A stretch of DNA of 64,000 nt from positions 2,542,001 through 2,606,000 of the forward strand of contig NC_007802.1 of the NCBI RefSeq assembly GCF_000013565.1, in the 5' to 3' direction. A program made the translations under genes and the position numbers. This document shows, one piece after another, positions 8,489 through 15,866 of the stretch. The notes below the pieces were generated by a model. The model ran no database searches. It saw only the letters and a program-made list of their open reading frames with translations, and was not told the DNA's origin. Within the stretch, counting starts at the first letter, position 1. Each line of letters begins with the position of its first letter. Source of the DNA: Jannaschia sp. CCS1 (lineage in GTDB: Bacteria; Pseudomonadota; Alphaproteobacteria; Rhodobacterales; Rhodobacteraceae).

Positions 8489-9511
8489 ATGACCAATGCC
8501 CTCTCCCGTATGCTGTCCACCCGAGATTGGCTTCTGGCGGATGGCGCGACGGGCACAACGTTGTTCAACATGGGGCTGCAATCGGGCGACGCGCCGGAAT
8601 TGTGGAACGTCGACCATCCCGACCGGATCACCCAACTTTACAAGGGCGCGGTCGATGCGGGCTCGGACCTGTTTCTGACCAATTCCTTCGGCGGCACGGC
8701 GGCCCGGTTGAAGCTGCACGACGCGCAGACCCGCGTGTTCGAGCTGAACAAAGCCGCCGCCGAGATTGGCCGCGAGGTGGCCGACAGCGCCGGTCACGAT
8801 GTGATCGTAGCGGGCTCCGTCGGTCCGACCGGAGAGATCATGGTGCCCATGGGCGCGCTGACCCACGCGCTGGCGGTTGAGATGTTTCACGAACAGGCGG
8901 AGGGTCTGAAGGCCGGCGGCGCGGATGTGCTGTGGGCCGAGACGATCTCCGCCCCCGACGAATACAAAGCCGCATCTGAGGCCGCGAAACTGGCCGAGAT
9001 GCCATGGTGCGGCACGATGAGTTTCGACACCGCAGGCCGCACGATGATGGGCCTGACATCGGCTGCGATGTCGTCAATGGTTGAGAAACTTGACCATGCA
9101 CCGCTGGCATATGGCGCAAACTGCGGCGTCGGCGCATCGGATCTGTTGCGGACAATCTTGGGGTTCCGCGCCTCGGGGTCAGAGCGGCCCGTGATCGCCA
9201 AGGGCAACGCTGGCATCCCGAAATACGTGGACGGCCATATCCATTACGACGGCACGCCCGAATTGATGGCCCGCTACGCCGTCCTGGCCCGCGATTGCGG
9301 CGCGACGATCATCGGCGGGTGTTGTGGCACGACGCCAGAGCATCTGGAGAAGATGCGCGCGGCGCTGGAGACGGTGCCCCGCGGCAATGCCCCAAGCCTG
9401 GAACAGATCGCCAAGGAACTGGGCGGCTTCTCATCGGGCGTCGACGGCACGGAGGAAGGCGGCGGCGGCCCGACCCGCGAACGTCGCGGCCGCAGACGCG
9501 TCCGCAATTGA
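8489..9511 (+). CDS. Homocysteine S-methyltransferase (split methionine synthase component)
   Basis: 340 residues, about the size of the first domain of MetH only. The TIM-barrel homocysteine methyltransferase family is shown by LLADGATGTTLFNMGL at the N-terminus and the zinc-binding cysteines Cys212 (GANCGVG), Cys278 and Cys279 (GGCCGTTPEH). There is no pterin or cobalamin domain, and the protein ends in an Arg/Gly-rich tail. A corrinoid protein gene (11134) and a DUF1638 gene (14198) are close by on the same strand. Phaeobacter and relatives are known to make methionine synthase from separate polypeptides, so I infer that this protein transfers methyl from methylcobalamin on the corrinoid protein to homocysteine. 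A betaine-homocysteine methyltransferase role is the alternative. Confidence 0.85.
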   Translation: MTNALSRMLSTRDWLLADGATGTTLFNMGLQSGDAPELWNVDHPDRITQLYKGAVDAGSDLFLTNSFGGTAARLKLHDAQTRVFELNKAAAEIGREVADSAGHDVIVAGSVGPTGEIMVPMGALTHALAVEMFHEQAEGLKAGGADVLWAETISAPDEYKAASEAAKLAEMPWCGTMSFDTAGRTMMGLTSAAMSSMVEKLDHAPLAYGANCGVGASDLLRTILGFRASGSERPVIAKGNAGIPKYVDGHIHYDGTPELMARYAVLARDCGATIIGGCCGTTPEHLEKMRAALETVPRGNAPSLEQIAKELGGFSSGVDGTEEGGGGPTRERRGRRRVRN

Positions 9512-9558
9512 TCCGTTTGTTTACGTGCCTTTAACCAATCTCTGGTGCTCTGCATGGT

Positions 9559-9807
9559 ATGGATGATCTGTTTTCCCTCGCCGCACCCGTGCCCGCTACT
9601 ATCGAGGCCGAACGCTGGATTGAACACCTGTTCTCAGCCCGGGCGGCGATCAACGGCCATGTCGTCCGCCGCAAGGCCCGTGATGTGGAACGGATCGTCG
9701 GCTGGCCCCGTTTTCGTCAGGAATTACGGCGCCGTGGCTATTCTGCCGTGCGCAATGGCGCCCAGGTCGTCGTCTTTTGCAACGCTCTTCCGGTGCACAA
9801 ACTCTGA
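9559..9807 (+). CDS. Small conserved protein of unknown function
   Basis: 82 residues, starting MDDLFSLAAPVPATIEAERW. The core ERWIEHLFSARAAINGHVVRRKARDVERIVG, followed by FRQELRRRGYSAVRNGAQVVVFCN, resembles small Rhodobacterales proteins that are often mislabelled N-(5'-phosphoribosyl)anthranilate isomerase. It is far too short for that TIM-barrel enzyme. The basic helical middle and terminal beta hairpin could bind nucleic acid, but that is a guess. It follows the homocysteine methyltransferase gene by 47 bp, so the two may be co-transcribed. Confidence 0.7.
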   Translation: MDDLFSLAAPVPATIEAERWIEHLFSARAAINGHVVRRKARDVERIVGWPRFRQELRRRGYSAVRNGAQVVVFCNALPVHKL

Positions 9808-9814
9808 CGCCGGG

Positions 9815-9905
9815 GCCCAGACTTTTGCAAAAGTCTGGGCAAAGCCTTGCAAGGCTTTGCAGCACGCCCTTGCAAGGGCGTGGAGAGAGTTTTGCAAAAC
9901 TCTCT
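9815..9905. repeat. String of four perfect palindromes centred on TTGCAA
   Basis: Four consecutive perfect palindromes fill the gap between convergent genes: 9815-9840 (26 bp, half-site GCCCAGACTTTTG), 9839-9860 (22 bp, GCAAAGCCTTG), 9863-9882 (20 bp, CACGCCCTTG) and 9884-9905 (22 bp, AGAGAGTTTTG). All share a TTGCAA centre but have different arms, so each can fold alone as a hairpin. Position between convergent stops suggests a bidirectional terminator or mRNA 3'-end stabiliser. A related string lies at 47754-47818. Confidence 0.85.
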
Positions 9906-9913
9906 ATGACGCA

Positions 9914-10984
9914 TCAAAACAACGCCATCTGATCGCCGGTCGCCAAAGGCACTTCGAACAGATCCCGGCGCAGTGGGGGCAAGCGAGTTGCCAGTCCGGC
10001 CGCGCGCACGGCGCGTTTGAAGCGCTGCTGCAACAGGTCAGCCCAAATCCCTTCCCCCCGCATGCGTTTGCCGAATTCAGCCTCATAAGGCTTGCCCCCA
10101 TGCATGTCGCGCAGCTTGGACATCACACGCGCCATCCGGTCGGGGTAATGTTCCGCCAGCCAGTCCTGCCACAGGTCGGCCACCTCTCGCGGCAGACGGA
10201 TCGGGATCATGCTGGCAGCCACGGCACCGGCATCGCGGGCGGCGTCGACGATCGCCTCCAACTCGTGATCCGTCAGGCCCGGCACCATGGGAGAGACCAT
10301 CACCCGCACCGGCACCCCGGCTTTGCTCAACACCTCAATCGCGCGCAACCGCCGCGCGGGCGACGGGACGCGGGGCTCCATTTTGCGGGACAGATCGGCC
10401 TGAAGGGTCGTCACCGAAATCCCGACCCGCGCCAACCCCGCCTGCCCCATCTCTCCCAGGATATCCGTATCGCGTTCGATCAGGACACCCTTGGTCGCTA
10501 TCCCCACGGGGTGCCGGAACCTCTGCAGCACCTCCAGCACATCGCGCATGATGCGGCGGTCCCGCTCAATCGGCTGGTAGGCATCGGTGTTGGTGCCAAT
10601 CGCGATCACGTCGCAGCGGTAGGACGGGCGGCGCAACTCCGTCTCCAGCACCTCTGCCGCATTGGGCCGCGCGATCAGTTTGGTCTCAAAGTCCAGGCCC
10701 GGCGACAGACCCAGATACGCATGGGACGGCCGCGCGAAGCAGTAAACACAACCATGTTCGCACCCCCGGTAGGGATTGATCGACCGGTCAAAGGAAATGT
10801 CCGGCGACGTGTTGCGGCTGATCACGCTGCGCGCGACCTCCTCGGTCACGTCGGTGCGGACTGCCGGCACATCTTCCATAAGATCCCAGCCATCATCCAC
10901 GGCCTCCCGGTCAAAGGTCTCAAACCGCCCCGACGCGTTGCTGCGCACGCCGCGCCCGGGTGTGGGTGGAGGCTTCACATTCAT
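9914..10984 (-). CDS. PA0069-family radical SAM protein
   Basis: 356 residues from the start I prefer. The radical-SAM cluster motif is CEHGCVYC (CxxxCxxC, Cys75, Cys79 and Cys82), in the family-typical context INPYRGCEHGCVYCFARPSHAYLG, followed by DFETKLIARPNA and a GTNTDAYQPIE stretch. The family is widespread but its reaction is unknown; it is distantly related to spore photoproduct lyase-like proteins. An in-frame ATG 11 codons earlier (11017) is possible; neither has a strong ribosome-binding site, and I chose the one next to the conserved Pro/Gly/Arg-rich N-terminus. The gene is convergent with the small-protein gene across the palindrome string. Confidence 0.88.
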   Translation of the reverse strand: MNVKPPPTPGRGVRSNASGRFETFDREAVDDGWDLMEDVPAVRTDVTEEVARSVISRNTSPDISFDRSINPYRGCEHGCVYCFARPSHAYLGLSPGLDFETKLIARPNAAEVLETELRRPSYRCDVIAIGTNTDAYQPIERDRRIMRDVLEVLQRFRHPVGIATKGVLIERDTDILGEMGQAGLARVGISVTTLQADLSRKMEPRVPSPARRLRAIEVLSKAGVPVRVMVSPMVPGLTDHELEAIVDAARDAGAVAASMIPIRLPREVADLWQDWLAEHYPDRMARVMSKLRDMHGGKPYEAEFGKRMRGEGIWADLLQQRFKRAVRAAGLATRLPPLRRDLFEVPLATGDQMALF

Positions 10985-11097
10985 GGGATGAGTGTAGAAC
11001 ATTTGAAGAACATTCACAATCGAAGTCGCACAGCCGACGCTCCATGTCGCAAACAGCCGTCAACCGGAAGGCGATTTCTTTAGATACTTGAAAAAAC

Positions 11098-11115
11098 ACC
11101 GGCAGGCCCGCCGGT
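11098..11115 (+). promoter_or_regulatory. Short hairpin before the corrinoid protein gene
   Basis: ACCGGC-AGGCCC-GCCGGT, 6-bp perfect stem, immediately upstream of the AGGAG ribosome-binding site of the gene at 11134. It may affect translation initiation; no ligand-binding fold is recognisable. Confidence 0.35.
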
Positions 11116-11133
11116 TAGCAGGAGCATCCTTCC

Positions 11134-11841
11134 ATGTCTGATCAAGACGACGACATCATCCTGTCCGAGCTGAACGACGAAGATCTTGTCGCGCAGATGT
11201 TCGACGACCTTTACGACGGCCTCAAGGAAGAGATCGAGGAGGGCGTGAACATCCTGCTTGAGCGGAAGTGGGAGCCCTACCGCGTCCTGACCGAAGCGCT
11301 TGTGGGCGGTATGACCATCGTCGGCAACGACTTCCGCGACGGCATCCTGTTCGTGCCCGAGGTGCTGATGGCGGCCAACGCGATGAAGGGCGGCATGGCG
11401 ATCCTGAAGCCACTGCTGATCGAGACGGGCGCGCCCCGCGTGGGCAAGATGGTCATTGGCACGGTCAAAGGCGACATCCACGACATCGGCAAGAACCTCG
11501 TATCGATGATGATGGAAGGCGCGGGCTTTGAGGTCGTGGATCTGGGCATCAACAATGCCGTGGAAAGCTACCTTGAGGCGCTGGAGACGGAACAGCCTGA
11601 CATCCTCGGCATGTCCGCGCTTCTGACGACCACCATGCCCTACATGAAGGTCGTCATCGACACGCTGAATGAGAAGGGCATCCGCGACGATTACATCGTT
11701 CTGGTGGGCGGTGCGCCCCTGAACGACGAATTCGGCAAGGCCATCGGCGCAGATGCCTATTGTCGCGATGCTGCCGTGGCGGTCGAAACGGCCAAGGAAT
11801 GGGTGGCTCGCAAGCATAACCAGATGAGCGCCTCGGCCTAG
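11134..11841 (+). CDS. Cobalamin-binding corrinoid protein (split methionine synthase component)
   Basis: 235 residues: an N-terminal four-helix cap (about 15-100, EALVGGMTIVGNDFRDGILFVPEVLMAANAM) and a Rossmann-like B12 domain. The lower-axial-ligand motif is D114-x-H116-x-x-G119 in KGDIHDIGKNLV, with later SALLTTTMPYMKVVID and VLVGGAPLNDEF segments of the cobalamin cradle. The family includes the B12 domain of MetH and MtbC/MttC-type corrinoid proteins. Lying 1.6 kb from a stand-alone homocysteine methyltransferase and 2.4 kb from a DUF1638 gene, it probably carries the methyl group for split methionine synthase. The other possibility is a methylamine or betaine corrinoid system, but no such methyltransferase is present here. 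Confidence 0.88.
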   Translation: MSDQDDDIILSELNDEDLVAQMFDDLYDGLKEEIEEGVNILLERKWEPYRVLTEALVGGMTIVGNDFRDGILFVPEVLMAANAMKGGMAILKPLLIETGAPRVGKMVIGTVKGDIHDIGKNLVSMMMEGAGFEVVDLGINNAVESYLEALETEQPDILGMSALLTTTMPYMKVVIDTLNEKGIRDDYIVLVGGAPLNDEFGKAIGADAYCRDAAVAVETAKEWVARKHNQMSASA

Positions 11842-11861
11842 ATCGCCCCGTCTGTTATGAT

Positions 11862-11893
11862 AGGCCTGCGAGGGGACGCCCCGTCGCAGGCCT
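11862..11893 (+). terminator. Terminator-like hairpin after the corrinoid protein gene
   Basis: A 14-bp stem with one bulged base: AGGCCTGCGAGGGG pairs with CCCCGTCGCAGGCCT around an ACG loop. It begins 20 bp after the corrinoid stop codon and is followed by TT only, so it is a weak intrinsic terminator, or an attenuator before the GNAT gene. Confidence 0.6.
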
Positions 11894-11912
11894 TTCCATG
11901 TCCGGATGTCCG

Positions 11913-12332
11913 ATGACCCGTGTTTTCCTTGCCGAACCCCATCATGCGCCCCTGTTCGACACGGTTCATGACGATGTTTTCGATGGTCCCATCCTCCCGG
12001 ATATGCTGGCCAGCTATCTGGCCGACCCCAAACAGCACATCGTCGTGGCAATGGACGGCGAGGTGATGTGCGGCATGTGTTCAGGCCTGCACCACCATCA
12101 CCCCGACAAACGCCCGGATATGTGGATCAATGAGTTGAGCGTGGCCGAGCCCTGGCGCAGGCGCGGGTTTGCGACGCGGATGATCGGGGCCTTGCGAGCG
12201 CATGGTCAGAGCCTCGGATGCATCGAAATCTGGGTCGTCGCAGACCCCACCGATATGGCCGAGGGGGTCTACACCAGCCTTGGATGGACGCGCACCGGAA
12301 CGCGCCTCGCCATGTTCTCGGACACGCTTTAG
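11913..12332 (+). CDS. GNAT-family N-acetyltransferase
   Basis: 139 residues. The acetyl-CoA-binding motif A is clear: WINELSVAEPWRRRGFATRMIGALRAHG (Arg-Arg-x-Gly-Phe-Ala loop), followed by the beta5 IEIWVVADPTDMAEGVYTSLGWTRTG that is shared with aminoglycoside 3-N- and similar acetyltransferases. Substrate unknown. An earlier in-frame ATG at 11898 exists but lies next to the terminator hairpin. Confidence 0.85.
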   Translation: MTRVFLAEPHHAPLFDTVHDDVFDGPILPDMLASYLADPKQHIVVAMDGEVMCGMCSGLHHHHPDKRPDMWINELSVAEPWRRRGFATRMIGALRAHGQSLGCIEIWVVADPTDMAEGVYTSLGWTRTGTRLAMFSDTL

Positions 12333-12370
12333 CGGTTGCACCCGCAGGGACCTCGGGGCCTAGTGCGCTC

Positions 12371-13252
12371 ATGTCTGACACCCGCTCCCTGCTGCCGCCC
12401 CGCGATCTGGCTTTGGTGGCCTGCGTCATCCTCGCCTGGGGGTCGAACTTCACCGGTATGAAACTGGTGTTGGAGGAGCTTCCGCCGTTCCTGTTCGTGG
12501 GCCTGCGCTTCGCGATCCTGATCCCGCTGATCGTTCTGTTCCCCCGTCCGGCCTCCTGGCGGGCGATCATCGCGATCGGGCTTCTGGTCAATATGGGTCA
12601 GTTCGGGTTCCTGTTCTCCGCCATGCGGGCGGATGTGACGGCGGGACTGGCATCGCTGATCCTGCAAAGCCAAGCGCCACTGACCATTATCCTCGCAGCC
12701 ATCTTCTTCGGCGAACGGGTCAGCTGGCCGCAGGTGGCAGGAATTGCGCTCGCGTGCCTGGGTCTTGCGGGCTTTGCCGTTGCGGGCGGCGGGAACATCA
12801 CGCTGGTCGGGCTCGGGCTGGTCCTGTGCGGGGCGCTGTCCTGGGCCTGCGGCAACCTCGTCTTCCGCCGGTTGCCGGGCGTGAACATGGCCGCCCTGTT
12901 CATCTGGTCGAGCCTGATCCCGCCCCTGCCGATGCTGGCCCTGTCGCTGGCCTTTGAAGGCCCCGCCCCCTTTGCAACCATCGCCGCCATGGGGCTGAGC
13001 GGTTGGGCGGGCGTCTTCTATGTGGCGATCATCTCAACCATCATCGGCTATTCGATCTGGGGCGCGCTCTTGTCCCGTCACCCCGCCGCCCTTGTGACGC
13101 CGTTTGCGCTTGGAATACCCATTGTGGGCCTGGCCACGGCCTGGGCTGTCCTGGGCGAAACCGTGGGCGTGGGTGAGGCCGTATCCGGCGCGGTCATCCT
13201 GACGGGCATTGCCCTGGCGGTCCTTGGGCCCAGAGTGTTCAGGGTGCGCTGA
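12371..13252 (+). CDS. EamA/DMT-family membrane transporter
   Basis: 293 residues with about ten hydrophobic helices in two EamA repeats. The first repeat begins ALVACVILAWGSNFTGMKLVLEELPPFLFVGLRF, typical of drug/metabolite exporters of the RhaT/YdcZ superfamily, and the second ends AWAVLGETVGVGEAVSGAVILTGIALAV. It probably exports an amino acid or other small metabolite; the substrate cannot be read from sequence. The open frame extends further upstream into the GNAT gene, but the ATG at 12371 starts the conserved domain. Confidence 0.88.
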   Translation: MSDTRSLLPPRDLALVACVILAWGSNFTGMKLVLEELPPFLFVGLRFAILIPLIVLFPRPASWRAIIAIGLLVNMGQFGFLFSAMRADVTAGLASLILQSQAPLTIILAAIFFGERVSWPQVAGIALACLGLAGFAVAGGGNITLVGLGLVLCGALSWACGNLVFRRLPGVNMAALFIWSSLIPPLPMLALSLAFEGPAPFATIAAMGLSGWAGVFYVAIISTIIGYSIWGALLSRHPAALVTPFALGIPIVGLATAWAVLGETVGVGEAVSGAVILTGIALAVLGPRVFRVR

Positions 13253-13321
13253 ATTGGCCCCTTGGCGATGACGCACGCCGCCCCACATCGCCTTGCAAGC
13301 AAACGAAAAAGGAGCGGTCCG

Positions 13322-13513
13322 GTGATCTCTATCCAAGCGAAAATCATTCTGGGCGCGGTGGCGTTTGCCATTGTCGCCTCGGCCCTGACGATCTGGCTGA
13401 TCCTGGCGTGGGGGAACGGCGCATTTGCCGTGTTCGTGCCCCTGGCCCTGTCCGGCGCGCTGGCCTTGGTTGTCTACTCGGTTGTCTTCCGCAAAAAAGA
13501 CGGGCCGTCCTGA
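13322..13513 (+). CDS. Small two-TM membrane protein
   Basis: 63 residues starting from GTG at 13322, chosen because GGAG at 13311-13314 lies 7 bp upstream; the frame is open to 13262 but without a better site. Two hydrophobic segments (ISIQAKIILGAVAFAIVASA and a second around AVFVPLALSGALALVVYS) end in a basic FRKKDGPS tail. No family recognised. The stop codon sits in the loop of a terminator-like stem. Confidence 0.6.
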   Translation: MISIQAKIILGAVAFAIVASALTIWLILAWGNGAFAVFVPLALSGALALVVYSVVFRKKDGPS

Positions 13514-13525
13514 GGGGACGACCCG
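13501..13525. terminator. Bidirectional terminator stem between convergent genes
   Basis: CGGGCCGTCC pairs with GGACGACCCG (one mismatch, a G-U pair in the minus transcript) around a TGAGG loop. It lies between two convergent membrane-protein genes and includes the stop codon of the plus-strand gene. Confidence 0.55.
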
Positions 13526-13552
13526 CTTGGGCATAAAGCTGTTGGTCTTGGT

Positions 13553-14065
13553 TTACGCTGTGCGCAGCCGATCCAGATACTGGACCGTCGCGGCGGCGGC
13601 GATGGCGTAGAAGATGTGGCCCGCCAAGGCGACCCAGGTGATCCGCGCAAACCCCAGAAAGGCCGGGTTGCCTGCGACCCAGGCGATGAAGCCGATGGCA
13701 AAGACCCACAGCGCCACGCCGTAGAGGGCGGAGGCGACGGTCCAATGCAGACCGGGCACCACCTTGGCAAAGATCGGCCGGGCCACGAACAGCCAACCCA
13801 CCGGATAAGCGATCACGCCCACCAGAAAGAGGTGCATGACATGGCCCCAGGCGGCGGAGTTGGGCAGGCCGAGCGTGCCGAGAAAACCGCGGGCGAGGCC
13901 CACCGGCGCAAGGCTTCCAAGGCCCAGAAGCGGGGCGATTGCCTGACCCCAGAGGTCAAAGGCGAGTGTGCCCACGGCGCCGGACAGAAGGATCAGCGCA
14001 ACGGTATTGAGGGTGATCGCGGGCAGCGCGGCGGAGGATGAGGTGTTGGTTGTGGTAGCGGCCAT
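13553..14065 (-). CDS. Four-TM membrane protein of unknown function
   Basis: 170 residues. Four hydrophobic segments are visible (NTVALILLSGAVGTLAFDLW; VMHLFLVGVIAYPVGWLFVA; ALYGVALWVFAIGFIAWVAG; ITWVALAGHIFYAIAAAATV). Buried His residues (GHVMHLF, AGHIFYA) are reminiscent of small integral-membrane families that bind haem or metal, but I cannot assign one. The ATG at 14065 begins a Thr/Ser-rich cytoplasmic tail; the frame is open further upstream without a better start. Divergent from the DUF1638 gene. Confidence 0.7.
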   Translation of the reverse strand: MAATTTNTSSSAALPAITLNTVALILLSGAVGTLAFDLWGQAIAPLLGLGSLAPVGLARGFLGTLGLPNSAAWGHVMHLFLVGVIAYPVGWLFVARPIFAKVVPGLHWTVASALYGVALWVFAIGFIAWVAGNPAFLGFARITWVALAGHIFYAIAAAATVQYLDRLRTA

Positions 14066-14197
14066 GGGGTCGGGTCCCTTATATGTGGTGTCGGATGTGA
14101 GGTTGTGTCGTGTCTTGACCGGGGTGACCCTCGCGGGGATCCGACCTCCGCTCAAGTGACGGGTCTGTGAGCGCACGGGCGTGTGAAAGGTGTTTCA

Positions 14198-14824
14198 ATG
14201 CACAAGCTGGATGAAGATTTGGTTGAACTCGGCATGGATGCACCGAAATCGGGGCGTATTCTGCTTCTGGCCTGCGGGGCGCTGGCCCATGAGGTCCTGG
14301 CCCTCACGCGCCTAAACGGTTGGGATCATTTGGGTTTACACTGCCTGCCGGCCAAATTGCACAACACACCGGACCAGATCCCCGACGCGGTGGAGGCGGC
14401 GGTGCGGGCGCGCAGGGCGGATTTTGAGCAAGTGTTCGTTCTCTACGCCGATTGCGGAACGGGTGGATTGTTACAGGCGCGCTGCGCGGAACTGGGGGTC
14501 GAGATGCTGGAAGGCCCCCATTGCTATTCCTTCTTTGAGGGGAATCAGGCGTTCGAGGCGCGCGGGGAGATGACGTGTTTCTACCTCACCGACTTTCTGG
14601 TGAAGCAGTTTGATGCCTTCGTGACGAAACCCCTGGGGTTGGATCGGTATCCAGAGCTGCGGGACATGTATTTCGGTAACTACACCACGCTGGTCTATCA
14701 GGCCCAGGTCGATGACCCGGCACTGACGGAACGGGCGCGGGTCTATGCAGAGCGGCTGGGGCTGGCGTTTGAGCGGCGGTTTACGGGGTATGGCGATCTG
14801 GAGACGGCGCTGGCGCGCCTGTAG
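14198..14824 (+). CDS. DUF1638 protein, probable methionine synthase accessory factor
   Basis: 208 residues. DUF1638 hallmarks: ILLLACGALAHEVLAL at the N-terminus, HCLPAKLHNTPDQIP, FVLYADCGTGG and GPHCYSFFEG, with several conserved Cys/His. DUF1638 genes are repeatedly found beside corrinoid methyltransferase systems. Here a homocysteine methyltransferase and a corrinoid protein are both within 6 kb, so a role in methionine synthase function or cobalamin reactivation is likely, though the exact chemistry is not established. The ATG at 14198 has AAAGG 7 bp upstream and is preferred over the GTG at 14183. Confidence 0.82.
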   Translation: MHKLDEDLVELGMDAPKSGRILLLACGALAHEVLALTRLNGWDHLGLHCLPAKLHNTPDQIPDAVEAAVRARRADFEQVFVLYADCGTGGLLQARCAELGVEMLEGPHCYSFFEGNQAFEARGEMTCFYLTDFLVKQFDAFVTKPLGLDRYPELRDMYFGNYTTLVYQAQVDDPALTERARVYAERLGLAFERRFTGYGDLETALARL

Positions 14825-14838
14825 CGTCCCCGCTCCTC

Positions 14839-14853
14839 CAGGCCTCCGGCCTG
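14839..14853. terminator. Short hairpin between convergent DUF1638 and fdsD genes
   Basis: CAGGCC-TCC-GGCCTG, 6-bp perfect stem in the 39-bp gap between two convergent stop codons. Plausible weak bidirectional terminator. Confidence 0.45.
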
Positions 14854-14863
14854 TCCTCGCCGC

Positions 14864-15067
14864 CTAAATCAGAGGGATGGCGTCACGCACCAGCGGGGCC
14901 AGATCACTATCGTCCCGGGCGGCACAGGCTTTGAGCGCATCGCGCATCTCTGGGCCCCAGAAGTCATTCAGATGGGCCGCCACACGCTCGGCCTGATCGC
15001 TCCCGGGTTGGGTGGCGAAGAAGCTGGCGATCTGGTTGGCCATACGGGTCAGTTTGTCATGCGGCAT
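14864..15067 (-). CDS. fdsD: Formate dehydrogenase delta subunit
   Basis: 67 residues, last gene of the formate dehydrogenase operon. The family pattern is clear: KLTRMANQIASFFATQPGSD, then VAAHLNDFWGPEMRDAL. FdsD is a small subunit needed for active soluble NAD-dependent formate dehydrogenase and its molybdenum cofactor insertion. The ATG at 15067 lies inside the end of fdhD (overlap of about 11 bp). Confidence 0.9.
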   Translation of the reverse strand: MPHDKLTRMANQIASFFATQPGSDQAERVAAHLNDFWGPEMRDALKACAARDDSDLAPLVRDAIPLI

Positions 15068-15866
15068 CAGATTGGCTCCGGTCGATCCGTTGCGGATGGG
15101 TGAATGTCTCAAGCCGCCCCGATCTGGCGAAGGCGGCGATTGTCAGGTTGGCGGCATCGGCCACGCGGACGGCGTGGGCCGTCGGGGCCGAGACGGCGAT
15201 GAGGATCGGGCAGCCCAACAGCACCGTCTTCTGGACCATCTCCAGTGATACGCGAGAGGTCAGCACGACCGCGCCGCGTTTGGGATCCACGCCGTCCCGC
15301 AGAAGCGCGCCGATCAGTTTGTCCAGGGCATTGTGCCGCCCCACGTCTTCTCGGGCGGCGATGATCCCCTGTCCCGGCACCAGAAACCCCGCCGCATGGA
15401 CCGCCTGGGTCCGGTCATGGAGGGGTTGGTGATCGCGCAGCATATCGGGGCCTTGCGCCGCCTCGGCTGCACCGATGCGACCCTCGCCCGTCAATACAGG
15501 CAGATCGCGCAAAGCCTGCTCCAGCGAGTCGATCCCGCAGAGCCCGCAGCCCACCGGCCCCATCATCGCGCGACGCCGTGCGCCCAGGGCATCGGCCACG
15601 GCATCATCGACCCACAGCCGCGCCTCGATGCCCGCATCCAGTTCCACGATCTCCAGCCGGTCGATCTGCTCCGGGGTCGCGAAGCCTTCGGTATAGGCGA
15701 ACCCCAGGGCAAAATCCTCCAGATCCGCAGGCGAGCACATCATCACCGCCTGCGACGTGCCGTTGACCGTCACGGCCACGGGCACCTCCTCCGGCAAGGC
15801 GCGGGCAATGTCGCGCGCGCCCTCCGGCCCCACGGCTTGCGCCGCTATGGACCGGGTCGCTTTCAC
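15057..15866 (-). CDS. fdhD: Formate dehydrogenase sulfurtransferase FdhD
   Basis: 269 residues. FdhD passes sulfur from a cysteine desulfurase to the bis-MGD cofactor of formate dehydrogenase. The catalytic loop CGLCG is present (Cys107 and Cys110), as are PVAVTVNGTSQAVMMCSPADLEDFALGFAYTEG and the VGRHNALDKLIGA motif. Start overlaps the fdsA stop by 4 bp, so it is translationally coupled to its client subunit. Confidence 0.96.
   Translation of the reverse strand: MKATRSIAAQAVGPEGARDIARALPEEVPVAVTVNGTSQAVMMCSPADLEDFALGFAYTEGFATPEQIDRLEIVELDAGIEARLWVDDAVADALGARRRAMMGPVGCGLCGIDSLEQALRDLPVLTGEGRIGAAEAAQGPDMLRDHQPLHDRTQAVHAAGFLVPGQGIIAAREDVGRHNALDKLIGALLRDGVDPKRGAVVLTSRVSLEMVQKTVLLGCPILIAVSAPTAHAVRVADAANLTIAAFARSGRLETFTHPQRIDRSQSDAA

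Noticed and set aside
9545-11083. 512-codon open frame on the plus strand
   Set aside because: Starts inside the 82-residue gene region, passes through the palindrome string and lies antisense to the radical SAM gene; no domain.
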